Shown: positions 25,667-34,794, counted from the first letter of the stretch. The stretch is 64,000 nucleotides of DNA from Planctomycetota bacterium (GCA_023150475.1 JAKLKU010000003.1:186001-250000), one strand, 5' to 3'. Numbers and translations: made by a program. Notes: generated from the sequence alone by a model not told the origin.

Positions 25667-26561
25667 GCGTCGTCGGAGGGAACGGGTCGAAGGAGTGTAC
25701 GGCGCCGACGCGCCCCCCACTACCCAGGCCGTCGCGGGAGGCCTGGCGATCGGGCCCCCACGCCGAGAACGCGGCAGACCATCGGGGCGAACCGTCGCCA
25801 GCGCGCGAAAGCGGAGGCGGCAGGACACGGCCGCGGCCCGGAGCGACGCCCGGAGCGACGCCTGGAGCGACGCCCGGAGCGACGCCTGGAGCGAAGCCTG
25901 GCGCGACGCCTGGCAAGACGCGTGGCGAGACATCTGGCGCGATGCCGGGCGCGACGGGCGGCGCGATGTCAGGCGCGTCACGTGGCTCGGCGGCTGGCTC
26001 CGAACTTGCGCCGGCCGGCGGCACCCGAGCGGGAGACGCGGTTGGCGATGCGAGCGGGTCGCTCGATCCCTGGGTCGCGTTCGCGCGCAGCCCCGCATGA
26101 TCGAGCAACGCCCGCACGCGAGCTTCGGTCACCGGTCCGATCCCCGCGATGTCGCCGAGGCCGAGTGAGCGCCCCGGCGGCAGCCGCCAACGTGCCTCGG
26201 CGATGGCGATCGCGCGCGCCTCGCCGATGCCGGGCAGCACACGCAGTTCGCGAGGCGACGCCGTCGCCGGATCCGGCGCGTGGCGCAAGGCAATCGGGAG
26301 CGCCGCCGCGTTCGCGGCCGAGTTCGCCGCCGAGTTCGGTGCTGAGTCGCCGAGACGCCCACCCGACACCTTCGGTGTCCCCGGAGAGCTTCGAGCGCTC
26401 GGCGAGCCGCCGGACGGTTCCGGCGGCTCGAGCTCCAGCGTCGGTTCCCGCGCCCGCCAGCCGAGCCACATGGCATCGCCGACGAGCGCGCCGACCACGA
26501 GCAACGCCCACAAGTCATCGCGCCGCAACCGCGCGCCGCCCTTCGCGTGTGAGGTGTCCAT
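25599..26561 (-). CDS. ComEA-like helix-hairpin-helix protein with membrane anchor and repeat tail
   Basis: 320 aa. A membrane helix near the N-terminus (LWALLVVGALVGDAMWLGW) is followed by a Pro/Ser-rich linker. A double helix-hairpin-helix module comes next (ELRVLPGIGEARAIAIAEA and DIAGIGPVTEARVRALLDHA). The family binds DNA, as in ComEA for uptake during transformation. The second half is low complexity: degenerate 4-residue units of the type PGVA, encoded by 12-bp repeats, then Arg/Gly-rich sequence running into the nadC start. The C-terminal boundary is therefore doubtful. No other competence genes are in view. Confidence 0.72.
   Translation of the reverse strand: MDTSHAKGGARLRRDDLWALLVVGALVGDAMWLGWRAREPTLELEPPEPSGGSPSARSSPGTPKVSGGRLGDSAPNSAANSAANAAALPIALRHAPDPATASPRELRVLPGIGEARAIAIAEARWRLPPGRSLGLGDIAGIGPVTEARVRALLDHAGLRANATQGSSDPLASPTASPARVPPAGASSEPAAEPRDAPDIAPPVAPGIAPDVSPRVLPGVAPGFAPGVAPGVAPGVAPGVAPGRGRVLPPPLSRAGDGSPRWSAAFSAWGPDRQASRDGLGSGGRVGAVHSFDPFPPTTLGHPRISPDRRAAGAEAAHRPP
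25837..25980. repeat. Twelve 12-bp tandem repeats inside the ComEA-like gene tail
   Basis: Units of the form (C/T)GGAGCGACGCC. The first five are nearly identical and the last seven are progressively diverged (GGCGCGATGCC type). In the minus-strand gene they encode Pro-Gly-Val-Ala-like tetrapeptides. The gradient from identical to worn copies suggests growth at one end. Confidence 0.85.
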
Positions 26562-26694
26562 ACACGGACTTGGACCGCCGCTCGTCCGAACGGTTGCACC
26601 CGAAACCGCGAAAGCAGACGACAGATGCGAGACACGTCCGGCGCATGGCACTTGGCGACGAACCGCCAAGAGTCATTCCGCTGGCTCCTCACGC

Positions 26695-27585
26695 TCAAGG
26701 TTCGAGGGCGGAGAGGTGCTCGTGCAGGGTGTGGCCGAGGCCGGCGCGCGGAGCATGCTCCAACTCGGCGAGCAGACCGTCGACGAGACCGCGCAACGCA
26801 AGCGAGATCGCGGCGCCGGGCTCGGAGAGCACGACCGCTCTGCGAGCCGCGACGCTGCGCACGACGGCGCGATCCTCGGGCAGCGCGCCGAAGAAGCGCA
26901 GCTCGCGGCCGAGGAACTTCTGCGCGACTTCGCCGAGCCGGTGCGCGACGCGCTCGCCTTCGCCGGGCTCCGCGATGCGGTTGACGATCACCAGCGGCAC
27001 GCACTCGGTCGCACGCGCCGAAAGCACTTTGAGGAACGCGTACGCATCGGTCATCGCCGTGACGTCCGGCGTCGTCACGATGAGCACCACGTCGCTCGCC
27101 GCCGCGAACGAGATCGTCTGCGGCGAAATACCGGCGCCGCTGTCGACGACCACGAAGTCGTACGTCTTGTCGAGTTCCTCGAGCGCTTCCGCGATGCGGC
27201 GATTCTCGTGAGGCGCGAGCGACGCCATGCGCGACACGCCGGAGCCCGCGGCGATCAGGTCGAGTCCGCGACGACACGGCACGACGAGCTCGCGTGCACT
27301 CGCGCGTCCCTGCACGAGGTCGGCAAGACTCTTCGTCGGCTGCACGTCCTGGAGGATGTGCGCGTTGCCGACTCCGAGGTCGGCGTCGACGAGCAACGTG
27401 CGGCCGCGCTCCGCGATCAGCGTCGCGAGCGACGCCGTCACCACCGACTTGCCGGTGCCGCCCTTACCGCTCGCAACGCAGATCGTGCTCGAACGCAGCG
27501 CGCGCGGGCCGGCGAGCGGTCGACGAACCGGCCAGCGCTCGCCTCGGCGCTCGGGAAGTCGATCGATCCATCGCAACCAGCCCAT
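26695..27585 (-). CDS. FlhG/MinD-like P-loop ATPase
   Basis: 296 aa. The deviant Walker A motif reads ICVASGKGGTGKSVVTASLA, followed by LLVDADLGVGNAHILQDV (the Leu-Gly-Asn-Ala stretch is typical of FlhG/YlxH) and FVVVDSGAGISPQTISFAA as Walker B. Such proteins place or count flagella, pili or other polar machines. No flagellar genes are nearby; a link to the chemosensory operon 10 kb away is possible but unproven. A C-terminal helix that could be a membrane-targeting sequence is not obvious. About 200 bp upstream (27586-27792) holds nothing I recognise. Confidence 0.88.
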   Translation of the reverse strand: MGWLRWIDRLPERRGERWPVRRPLAGPRALRSSTICVASGKGGTGKSVVTASLATLIAERGRTLLVDADLGVGNAHILQDVQPTKSLADLVQGRASARELVVPCRRGLDLIAAGSGVSRMASLAPHENRRIAEALEELDKTYDFVVVDSGAGISPQTISFAAASDVVLIVTTPDVTAMTDAYAFLKVLSARATECVPLVIVNRIAEPGEGERVAHRLGEVAQKFLGRELRFFGALPEDRAVVRSVAARRAVVLSEPGAAISLALRGLVDGLLAELEHAPRAGLGHTLHEHLSALEP

Positions 27586-27792
27586 GCAACGGCGTGGCAG
27601 AGTCCGCGGGTGCGGCCGCTGCGAGCGGGGACGCGGGGCTCGGTCCGGACCGGCGCGGGACGTTTCAAACGTGCACGCACCCCGGCTGACCCGGACCGGC
27701 CGCCGACGTCCCCTCGCCGCGGATAGGCTGCCGAATGGGCCCGCGCGGTCAAGTTGCGGGGCCGTTATCCGTTCGGATTCGAAACGCCCAGG

Positions 27793-28686
27793 TCAGGGAG
27801 AGCTCGGTTGGCGGAAAGCTTCGAGTTCAGCGGGGGTCAGGAGCTCGCGCGGTTCGAGCCGCGGTTCCTGCGCGGCCGCGAGCCCGTGTCCGAGGCCTCC
27901 GCCGGGCGGCGTCGCCGCACCCAACAAGTCGACGTAGCGCGCCAGCGCCAGGTCGACGAACGCTTCGAGGTCGGCGGTCGAAGTCAGCCGCTCGCCCGCC
28001 CCACCGGGTTCGATCCGCGCGTCGAGCTGGTCGTCGACGGAACTCAGCGAACACAGGAGCTCACCTTGCCAACGCCACGTCACCGTCTTCTCCGACGCGG
28101 TGTAGCCGACGAGGTCGTCGATGCGTCCGATGCGCTTCAACGCGAGTTCGGCGAGGGCGCGGCGTTCGACGTCGAGCCGCGAGAGGAACACTTCGGCTCC
28201 ACGCGGCGCGATCACCGCTTCGCGCGCGGGCCGTGCTTCGATCGGCGCGAGGTAGACGTGCGCTCCACGCGCGCTCGCGACCGTGCGCAACTCGAAGAGC
28301 CGCACGGCTTCCGCGTTCAAGCTGGAAAGCCGACCGAGCATGCGATCGGAGAAGCTCTCCGCGACCAACGCGACGATCGGCGAGACGTCGGGCCGCAAAC
28401 GCTGGTTCTGCAGGTGCCCCGCGAGCACGCCGCGGTTCTTCTGCACGAACGCAAGCGCGTCGAGCGCCGCGATGACGGGTTCGACACCGTCTTCGCGCAC
28501 GAGCAGCACGAGCACGAGCCGCCCAGTCGAATCGACTCCGACCCAATCGACGCGACGGCCCTCGCCGAGATCCAACTCGCGATCGACGACTTCGAAGCCG
28601 GCGTAGAGTTCGCCGAGCCCACGCACGACGTCGGCGCGATTGGCGTCGGTTGCCTCGCCTTTCGGCTCCCCTCTACGACTTTGCAT
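27793..28686 (-). CDS. Protein with degenerate NucS/PD-(D/E)XK-like N-terminus
   Basis: 297 aa, not assigned to a family with certainty. The segment LGEGRRVDWVGVDSTGRLVL, continuing VLLVRED and YAGFEVVDRELDLG before it, follows the strand pattern of NucS-type endonuclease folds. The Glu-x-Lys catalytic element is replaced by hydrophobic residues, so nuclease activity is doubtful. The C-terminal half (ARYVDLLGAATPPGGGLG at the end) is unrelated to anything I know. It lies directly after ruvC on the same strand; its ATG (28686) precedes the ruvC stop, giving a small overlap, so a DNA-repair or structure-specific role is possible by context only. Confidence 0.55.
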   Translation of the reverse strand: MQSRRGEPKGEATDANRADVVRGLGELYAGFEVVDRELDLGEGRRVDWVGVDSTGRLVLVLLVREDGVEPVIAALDALAFVQKNRGVLAGHLQNQRLRPDVSPIVALVAESFSDRMLGRLSSLNAEAVRLFELRTVASARGAHVYLAPIEARPAREAVIAPRGAEVFLSRLDVERRALAELALKRIGRIDDLVGYTASEKTVTWRWQGELLCSLSSVDDQLDARIEPGGAGERLTSTADLEAFVDLALARYVDLLGAATPPGGGLGHGLAAAQEPRLEPRELLTPAELEAFRQPSSP

Positions 28687-28699
28687 CGTCGCGCCTATC

Positions 28700-29260
28700 T
28701 CACAGTCGCGCTGCGCGTCGAACAAGAGTCGGGTCGACGATCCGCATGCGCTTCGAGCCCGCGAGCGGCGACGACGAGCGCAGGTGCTGCGTCAACGCGA
28801 GCGCAAGTGCATCGGTCGCGTCGAGCGGCTGCGGCGGTGTTGCAAGTCCGAGCAGGCTCGCGACCATCCGCGCGACGTGCTCCTTGGACGCGCCGCCGTG
28901 ACCGCAGATGGTCTTCTTCGCGACCGCCGGCGGGTACTGCACGACCTCCGCGCCGTAGGCGGCGGCGCACGCGAGCGCGACGCCGCGGCCTTCGCCGATC
29001 CGGAGCGCGCTCTGGAAGTTGTGCGCGGCGAACGCTTCTTCGACGACGACGACGGTCGGCGCGAACTCGACGAACAGCCGATCGAGCGCCGCGCGAATTT
29101 CCGCGAGCCGCGCCGGCACCGCGAGCTTCGGGTTCGGCTTGAGGACGCCGGCGCCGAGCGGCTCGTAGCCACGCCCTTTCGACGCGACGACGCCCCACCC
29201 GACGACTCGGGTGCCGGGGTCGATGCCGCAGACCACGGCGCGCTCGATTTGCTTCTTCAT
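28700..29260 (-). CDS. ruvC: Crossover junction endodeoxyribonuclease RuvC
   Basis: 186 aa, resolves Holliday junctions with RuvAB. The four acidic catalytic positions are visible: Asp14 in CGIDPGTRVVGWG, Glu74 or 75 in VVVEEAF, and Asp147 and Asp150 in LDATDALALAL. GEGRGVALACAA and KKTICGHGGASKEHVARMV match the conserved core. Length and start are normal. It runs divergently from ispD with 74 bp between them. ruvA and ruvB are not in the window. Confidence 0.95.
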   Translation of the reverse strand: MKKQIERAVVCGIDPGTRVVGWGVVASKGRGYEPLGAGVLKPNPKLAVPARLAEIRAALDRLFVEFAPTVVVVEEAFAAHNFQSALRIGEGRGVALACAAAYGAEVVQYPPAVAKKTICGHGGASKEHVARMVASLLGLATPPQPLDATDALALALTQHLRSSSPLAGSKRMRIVDPTLVRRAARL

Positions 29261-29334
29261 CCCCTGCGAACGAGCTCTTCTGCGCGAGCGCGCCGCAACG
29301 TACGCTTCCGCACGCGCCCCAGGAAGCCCACGGG

Positions 29335-30063
29335 ATGAATCCGAATTCGAAGCCGCGCGCCGCGCTCGTGCTCGTCGCCGCCGGCAACGCGACCCGCATG
29401 GGGCCGAACACGGTCAAGAAGCCGTTCCTGCCGCTCGGCGGCCGCACGATGGTCGAAGTCTCTGCGGCAGCGTTCGCCGCGCTCGAAGAGATCGTCGAGC
29501 TCGTGATCGTCGCGCACCCGGACGACCTCGGGGCGATGCGCGCGCTCGCCGCGAGCTCTCCCGCGCTCGTGAAGACGCGCGCGGTCGTGCCCGGCGGCGC
29601 GGAGCGCAGCGATTCGGTGCGCCTCGGCGCGCACGCCGTGTCGCGCGACGTCGAAATCGTCTGCGTGCACGACGCGGCGCGGCCGCTGGTCGAGAGCGCA
29701 GTGATCGCGCGAGCGATCGAAGTCGCTGCGCGGGAAGGTGTCGCGCTGGTCGCGCTGCCGGTGCGCGACACGATCAAAGTGTCGTCGACCGGCACGCACG
29801 CGGAGCACACGCTCGATCGCTCGGTGCTGTGGGCCGCGCAGACGCCGCAGGTGTTCCGCGCAGAATTGCTGCGCGAGCTCTGCGATCGCGCGCACGCCGA
29901 CGGCTTCAAGCCGACCGACGACGCGGCGCTCTACGAGCAGTACTCCGGGCCCGTGCCGCTCGTCGAAGGCGATCCTCAGAACCTGAAAGTGACGACGCCG
30001 ACCGACCTCGTGATCGCCGAGGCGATCCTCGCCGCGCGTTCGAGGAAGGAGGCCGCGCGATGA
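29335..30063 (+). CDS. ispD: 2-C-methyl-D-erythritol 4-phosphate cytidylyltransferase
   Basis: 242 aa. Third step of the non-mevalonate isoprenoid route: joins MEP and CTP. The nucleotide-binding start is ALVLVAAGNATRMG, with KKPFLPLGGRTMVE after it, then PGGAERSDSVRLGAHAV and VCVHDAARPLVE, and the late TDDAALYEQY segment. AGGAAG precedes the ATG. Its stop overlaps the ispF start (ATGA), giving the common ispDF pair. Confidence 0.96.
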   Translation: MNPNSKPRAALVLVAAGNATRMGPNTVKKPFLPLGGRTMVEVSAAAFAALEEIVELVIVAHPDDLGAMRALAASSPALVKTRAVVPGGAERSDSVRLGAHAVSRDVEIVCVHDAARPLVESAVIARAIEVAAREGVALVALPVRDTIKVSSTGTHAEHTLDRSVLWAAQTPQVFRAELLRELCDRAHADGFKPTDDAALYEQYSGPVPLVEGDPQNLKVTTPTDLVIAEAILAARSRKEAAR

Positions 30064-30536
30064 GCGTGCGTGTCGGGCTCGGGTTCGACGTGCACCGGCT
30101 CGTCGAAGGACGGCCGTGCGTGCTCGGCGGCATCGTGCTGCCGCATCCGAGCGGACCGCTCGGTCATTCGGACGGCGACGCCGTGTTGCACGCGATCGCC
30201 GACGCGTTGCTCGGCGCGGCGGGGCTCGACGACTTGGGCACGCTCTACTCGGACAAGGATCCGCGCTGGAAAGGCGCGAACAGCGCCGAGCTCTTCGCCG
30301 ACGTCGTCCGCCGCGTGCGCGCCGCCGGTTGGAAGCCGGTCAACGTCGACGTCGTGATCGCGACCGAGGGTCCGCGCATCGCGCCGCAGCGTGCGGCGAT
30401 GCGAGCGCGAATCGCCGAGCTCGTCGGCCTCGCGGCCGACGCCGTCAACGTGAAAGGCAAGTCGCTCGAAGGCCTGGGCGCGCTAGCGGGCGGCACGGGC
30501 GTCGCCGTGCAGGCGGTTTGTCTCGTCGAACGCTGA
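30060..30536 (+). CDS. ispF: 2-C-methyl-D-erythritol 2,4-cyclodiphosphate synthase
   Basis: 158 aa. Fifth step of the MEP pathway. Zinc and substrate residues are in VGLGFDVHRLVEG (Asp and His) and PLGHSDGDAVLHAIADALLG. Then come LYSDKDPRWKGANS and the closing VKGKSLEGLGALAGGTGVAV. Length is typical. It is coupled to ispD. The gene ends five bases before the stop of the convergent membrane-protein gene. Confidence 0.96.
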   Translation: MSVRVGLGFDVHRLVEGRPCVLGGIVLPHPSGPLGHSDGDAVLHAIADALLGAAGLDDLGTLYSDKDPRWKGANSAELFADVVRRVRAAGWKPVNVDVVIATEGPRIAPQRAAMRARIAELVGLAADAVNVKGKSLEGLGALAGGTGVAVQAVCLVER

Positions 30537-30541
30537 CACCG

Positions 30542-31186
30542 TCACGCCTGCTGCGCGCGCAGCACGGCTTTCGAGCGGCGGTTGACCGCGTCGAGCCAGA
30601 GATCGCGCGCCGTCTGCTTCGAGAGCACGAAGAGCAGCACGCCGAGCACCGGGTACGCCCACATCAACCAGTTCGCCTGGATGCGCCAGTGCAGACCGAA
30701 GACGACGACCAACAACACGGCGCTCCAGAGCCACGTCAATGCGCGGCCGGTCAGTCCACGGTACTGACAGAAACGCCAGAGGATCCACGGCAACGCCAGG
30801 AAAGCGACCCACAGCACCGGGACGAGCTTCTGTTCGAGCTCGACGATCGGCGCGAGCAACTCGAAACCGCGCGCGATCATCCGCAACGCCGCGAGCGAAC
30901 ACAGCAGGATGTAGATCGCCTGCATCCAGCGCGGCAACGGACCGTTCGGCGTCGGCGCCATCATCGCCATGCCCGCGGCGATCAGGATCCAACCGACGAT
31001 GCGCACGATCGTCAGCACCAAGTCGAGCGCGTACACGTCGAACCACGGCACGGACACCAAAACGGCGAGCAGGCCGTAACCCGCGATGCGGAACCCGACA
31101 CGCGTGTTCGACAACGCGATCAGATCGAAATCGTCGACGCGGCCCGTCGGCTCCTCGAACTCCTCGATCTTCTCCGGGTCGGTCAA
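30542..31186 (-). CDS. Multi-pass membrane protein of unknown function
   Basis: 214 aa with six predicted hydrophobic helices (for example GYGLLAVLVSVPWFDVYALD, ILIAAGMAMMA, VLWVAFLALPWILW, WLWSAVLLVVVFGLHW). The N-terminal 25 residues are acidic (LTDPEKIEEFEEPTG). The start is TTG at 31186, overlapping the stop of the ABC exporter gene as TTGA. This coupling suggests that it helps the exporter or shares its regulation. No family recognised. Confidence 0.7.
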   Translation of the reverse strand: MTDPEKIEEFEEPTGRVDDFDLIALSNTRVGFRIAGYGLLAVLVSVPWFDVYALDLVLTIVRIVGWILIAAGMAMMAPTPNGPLPRWMQAIYILLCSLAALRMIARGFELLAPIVELEQKLVPVLWVAFLALPWILWRFCQYRGLTGRALTWLWSAVLLVVVFGLHWRIQANWLMWAYPVLGVLLFVLSKQTARDLWLDAVNRRSKAVLRAQQA

Positions 31187-33039
31187 ACGGGCACCTCGGC
31201 GTCGCCCTGAAGTTGTACGGCCGCGAGCCGCGCGTACAAGCCTCCGCGGGCGACCAACTCGGCGTGGGTGCCGACTTCGACGATACGGCCCTGGTCGAGC
31301 ACGACGATCCGATCCGCGTTGCGCACGGTCGAGAGCCGGTGGGCGATCACGATCACCGTCCGGTCGTGCATCAGCCGCTCGAGGGCCTGTTGGACGACCG
31401 CTTCGGACTCGCTGTCGAGCGCGCTGGTCGCTTCGTCGAGCAAGAGCAGCGGCGCGCCCTTCAGGAAGGCCCGCGCGATCGTGATCCGCTGGCGCTGGCC
31501 GCCCGAGAGCCGCGCGCCTTGGTCGCCGACGATCGTGTCGTAGCCCTGCGGCAAGGTCGCGATGAACTCGTGGATGTTCGCGGCCTTCGCGGCGGCGATC
31601 ACTTCGTCGAGCGACGCGTCGGGCTTGCCGTAACGGATGTTGTCGAGCACCGACGCGTGGAACAGGAACGGCACTTGGCCGACCATCGCGTAGAGGTGCG
31701 TCCAGTCGTCGAGCGAGAGCTCGCGCAAATCGTGGCCGTCGACGCTGACACGGCCGCGCTCGGGGTCCATGAAACGCGCGAGCAAGTCGATGAACGTCGT
31801 CTTGCCGGCGCCCGACGGACCGACGAGCGCGATCGTCTCGCTCGGGCGGATCGTGAGCTCGACGTCGGCGAGCGCGGGCCGTTCGCCGTTCGGGTACGTG
31901 AACGTCACCGACTCGAACGCGAGACCCGCGCCGAGCGACTGGATGCGTTTCGGTGCCGCGACTTCGCGCACGTCGATCGGTTCGCCGAGCAGACCCATCA
32001 GGCGATCCGCGGCGCCGGTCGACTCCTGCACGCGCGCCACGGCGTTCGCGAAGCGCTTGACGTGCGAGTAGATCAACGAGATGCCGAGGAAGAACTGGGC
32101 CATCTGGCCGCCGTTGTCGAAGAGCTTGCCTTCGACCGACTCGTTCAGCACGGCGATGCCGATCGCGAGCACGGCGATGCCGAGGTTCGAGAAGAGCGCA
32201 GTGACGGCTTCCGAGCGCGCGATCGCACGGACCATGCGCATCGAGTCGCTGACGTACTCTTCGTTGGCGACCGCGTAGCGCGCGATCTCGCGCTCCTCGG
32301 CGCGGAACGCCTTGACCGTGCGCACGCCTTGGATCATCTGCGTCAGGACCTGCACCGACGCGCCGAGGCTCGTCAGGCTCTTCGTGCTGCGCTTGCGCAC
32401 CTTGCGGCCCATCACGCCGATCGGCAACGCGAGCAGCGGCAGGAAGAGCACGACGGCGAGCGTCGGCAACGGCGCGGCCCAGAACGCGACGAACAACGAG
32501 CCGAGCACGAGCAGCGGGCCCTGCAGCACGTCCTTCAGGCTCGTGTTGATGCACGCGAGCGTGTGGCTGACGTCGCTCGCGACGCGCGAGAGCAGGTCGC
32601 CGAAGCGCCGCTCGCCGTGGTAGCGCATCGAGAGCCCCATCAGGTGCCGCGCGATGCGCAGACGCAGGTCGACGATCATGCGCAGCGACACGCGCCGCGA
32701 CATCCACGTGTACGCGTACTCGGAGGCTGCCGTGACGAGCGCGATCACGATCTGGAGGATCGCGACCGTCCAGAGCACTCTCCCGACGGACGACTCGCCC
32801 GGCGCGCCGAAGATCCAGTCCATCACGCGACGTTGGAAGTTCGACGCGTGTTCGCCGAGGAGCGACTCTTCGCCCGGGAAGAGCACCCGACTCCAGATCG
32901 GCTCGATCAGCAGGATCGGCAGCTTCTGGCCGAACGCGGCGATCAACGCGAGCAGGAAGACGAGCGTGAGCTCGCCGAGCCGCGGTTTGACGTGCGGCTT
33001 GAGGAGCGCGTACAGGCGGGCGAAGCTCGAGTCCTTCAA
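31183..33039 (-). CDS. ABC exporter, MsbA/lipid-flippase type (fused membrane and ATPase domains)
   Basis: 618 aa half-transporter. Six membrane helices lie in the first 330 residues, with RYHGERRFGDLLSRVASD as the coupling region. The ATPase has Walker A GPSGAGKTT (about residue 395), Q-loop GQVPFLF, signature LSGGQRQR, Walker B LLLLDEATSALDS and the H-loop IAHRLS. The family moves lipid A, lipids, peptides or drugs; the length and arrangement favour an MsbA-like role. It follows the SurA-like gene after a strong hairpin and is coupled to the small membrane protein. Confidence 0.92.
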   Translation of the reverse strand: MKDSSFARLYALLKPHVKPRLGELTLVFLLALIAAFGQKLPILLIEPIWSRVLFPGEESLLGEHASNFQRRVMDWIFGAPGESSVGRVLWTVAILQIVIALVTAASEYAYTWMSRRVSLRMIVDLRLRIARHLMGLSMRYHGERRFGDLLSRVASDVSHTLACINTSLKDVLQGPLLVLGSLFVAFWAAPLPTLAVVLFLPLLALPIGVMGRKVRKRSTKSLTSLGASVQVLTQMIQGVRTVKAFRAEEREIARYAVANEEYVSDSMRMVRAIARSEAVTALFSNLGIAVLAIGIAVLNESVEGKLFDNGGQMAQFFLGISLIYSHVKRFANAVARVQESTGAADRLMGLLGEPIDVREVAAPKRIQSLGAGLAFESVTFTYPNGERPALADVELTIRPSETIALVGPSGAGKTTFIDLLARFMDPERGRVSVDGHDLRELSLDDWTHLYAMVGQVPFLFHASVLDNIRYGKPDASLDEVIAAAKAANIHEFIATLPQGYDTIVGDQGARLSGGQRQRITIARAFLKGAPLLLLDEATSALDSESEAVVQQALERLMHDRTVIVIAHRLSTVRNADRIVVLDQGRIVEVGTHAELVARGGLYARLAAVQLQGDAEVPV

Positions 33040-33081
33040 GGCGCGCGATCTTCGAGGGCGTGCGGGCCGATGTAAAGCGAA

Positions 33082-33116
33082 GACCCCCGCGCGACCTCGA
33101 GGATCGCGCGGGGGTC
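33082..33116 (-). terminator. Perfect 13-bp hairpin between SurA-like gene and ABC exporter
   Basis: GACCCCCGCGCGA pairs perfectly with TCGCGCGGGGGTC around a 9-base loop that is itself near-palindromic (CCTCGAGG). It lies 35 nt after the SurA-like stop and 43 nt before the exporter start, on a shared strand. Only TTCGCTTT follows, so it may be a partial terminator or an mRNA-processing stop that sets different expression levels. Confidence 0.65.
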
Positions 33117-33150
33117 GTGGATTTCGCTCGGCGTGCGAGCCAGGCGGCTC

Positions 33151-34794
33151 TCAGAGCCCGACGACGCGCCGTTCGGCGATCGCCTTGGCGAGCAGGTCCT
33201 GGACGTACGCGTTGAACTTCTCCGTCGTGTAGTGCGTCTCGACGAGCTCGCGGTGCTTCGGCTCCTTCATGTTCAAGGGCTTGGTCGGCGGCGTCGTGCC
33301 GGTGACGCGCGCGATGTAGTAGCCGCGCGCTCCCTTGAGCGGCCCCTCGATCGTGCCGGGGCGTTGCTTGAAGAAGATGTAGTCGGTCACGGAGTTCGCA
33401 TCGAGGAAGATGCGGTACTCGCTTTCGTGCAGGTACGTCAGCAACTGGTTGCGCGTCTGCTCGCCGAACATGCCCTTGAAGTTGAAACCGAACTGCGGCT
33501 TCTGACCGACTTCGGGCATCGGCGGGTCCCAGAACTCGCTCTTCGCTTCGAGCGTCGCCTTCCAGTCGGCGCCGGCGTCGAGTTCCTTCCTGATCTCCTT
33601 CGCGCGCTGCTCGGCGTAGGCCCAACCGTTGTCCTTCCAACGGAAGTGCGCGTCGTCGAACGCGGACGCGAGGATGACTTCGACGTTGACCTTCGCGGCC
33701 GCGACGATCGCGTTGCACGGACCGAGCACGGTCATCAGCTTCGCGTCGTCCTTCAAGTCGTCGGCGATCGTCTTCTGGAACGAGCGGAAGCAACGCTTGT
33801 AGTCGACCCAGGCTTCCATCGACGGGAAACCTTGGACGTTCTGCGCGAGCATCTGGTAGCGCATCAACGTCTCTTGGAAGGGCTCGGTCGGTTCGAAGTT
33901 CTTCTCGAACTCGTCGCGGCTCTCGAGCACGCCCTTCTTCGCGAGATCGGCCTCGACGAGCGCCTTGATCGCGAGGAACTTGCGCGCGTCGGCGACCAGA
34001 TCGCTCGTGACGTGCGGGCGCACGCGGTTGAACACTTGGTCGACCGTCACCGGGCGGCCGTCGACCGAGACCAACACGCCGGCGGGCAGCCGCTCGGCCG
34101 CGGTCTCGATCGTCGAGAACTTGAGCAGCGACTCGATCACGATGCTGCGCAGGTATTCGACCCAGATCGGATCGTCGGGCGGAACTTCGGAGAGGCCTTC
34201 GTCGAGCGCGCGTTGCTTGCGCGCTTCGTAGCTCTGCTTCGCGTCGTCGATCAGGCCCGAACCTTGGCCCTCTTGCATCACGATCTCGCGCGTCAAGGGC
34301 GGCCAGAGGTCCGGGTCCTCGGGAGTGAAGACGCGGTCGAACGTCATCGCTTGAGCGGCTTGCTCGCGATAGAGGTCGAGGCTCAGGTACGCGCGGCCGA
34401 CTTCGGTCGGGAAGTCGAGCGTCGGGTACTTCTCGAGGAAGTCGACTCGGTCCTTCTCGATCTTCGCGTCGATCTCTTCCTTGGTCGGGCGGAAGCGGGT
34501 GACGTCCTCGCCCGCGGCCTTGCGGCGCTCGAGTTCGGTCGCGAGCACGATGTCGAACTTGTCGTGGTCGACTTGGCGCCAGCCGACGCCGAGCGCGAGG
34601 TAGCGCTTCAGCACCGCCTGCGGGATCTCCTTGCCGTCGACGACCAGCGGGCCGCCGAGCAACGAATCCTGGGCGATCGCAGTCGCGGCGACCGGCGCCT
34701 GAACCGTGGCCTCGGAGCCGGTCGCGTAGGCGGAGGCCCAAGCGAACGCGGGGCCGGCGAAGAGAGGAACGAAGAGCGAGAGCATCGGCTTCAT
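33151..34794 (-). CDS. Exported SurA/PpiC-like folding factor (tentative)
   Basis: 547 aa. A hydrophobic N-terminus (MLSLFVPLFAGPAFAWASAY) looks like a signal peptide. Two segments resemble the SurA N-terminal start, GPLVVDGKEIPQAVLKRYLA and VLVSVDGRPVTVDQVFNRV. Late in the protein, GPLKGARGYYIARVTGTTPP resembles the last strands of a parvulin-type prolyl isomerase. The rest is helical and charged. A periplasmic chaperone role fits, but a full isomerase domain is not clear. The ATG at 34794 has no ribosome site; the open frame extends 61 codons upstream without looking coding. Confidence 0.6.
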   Translation of the reverse strand: MKPMLSLFVPLFAGPAFAWASAYATGSEATVQAPVAATAIAQDSLLGGPLVVDGKEIPQAVLKRYLALGVGWRQVDHDKFDIVLATELERRKAAGEDVTRFRPTKEEIDAKIEKDRVDFLEKYPTLDFPTEVGRAYLSLDLYREQAAQAMTFDRVFTPEDPDLWPPLTREIVMQEGQGSGLIDDAKQSYEARKQRALDEGLSEVPPDDPIWVEYLRSIVIESLLKFSTIETAAERLPAGVLVSVDGRPVTVDQVFNRVRPHVTSDLVADARKFLAIKALVEADLAKKGVLESRDEFEKNFEPTEPFQETLMRYQMLAQNVQGFPSMEAWVDYKRCFRSFQKTIADDLKDDAKLMTVLGPCNAIVAAAKVNVEVILASAFDDAHFRWKDNGWAYAEQRAKEIRKELDAGADWKATLEAKSEFWDPPMPEVGQKPQFGFNFKGMFGEQTRNQLLTYLHESEYRIFLDANSVTDYIFFKQRPGTIEGPLKGARGYYIARVTGTTPPTKPLNMKEPKHRELVETHYTTEKFNAYVQDLLAKAIAERRVVGL

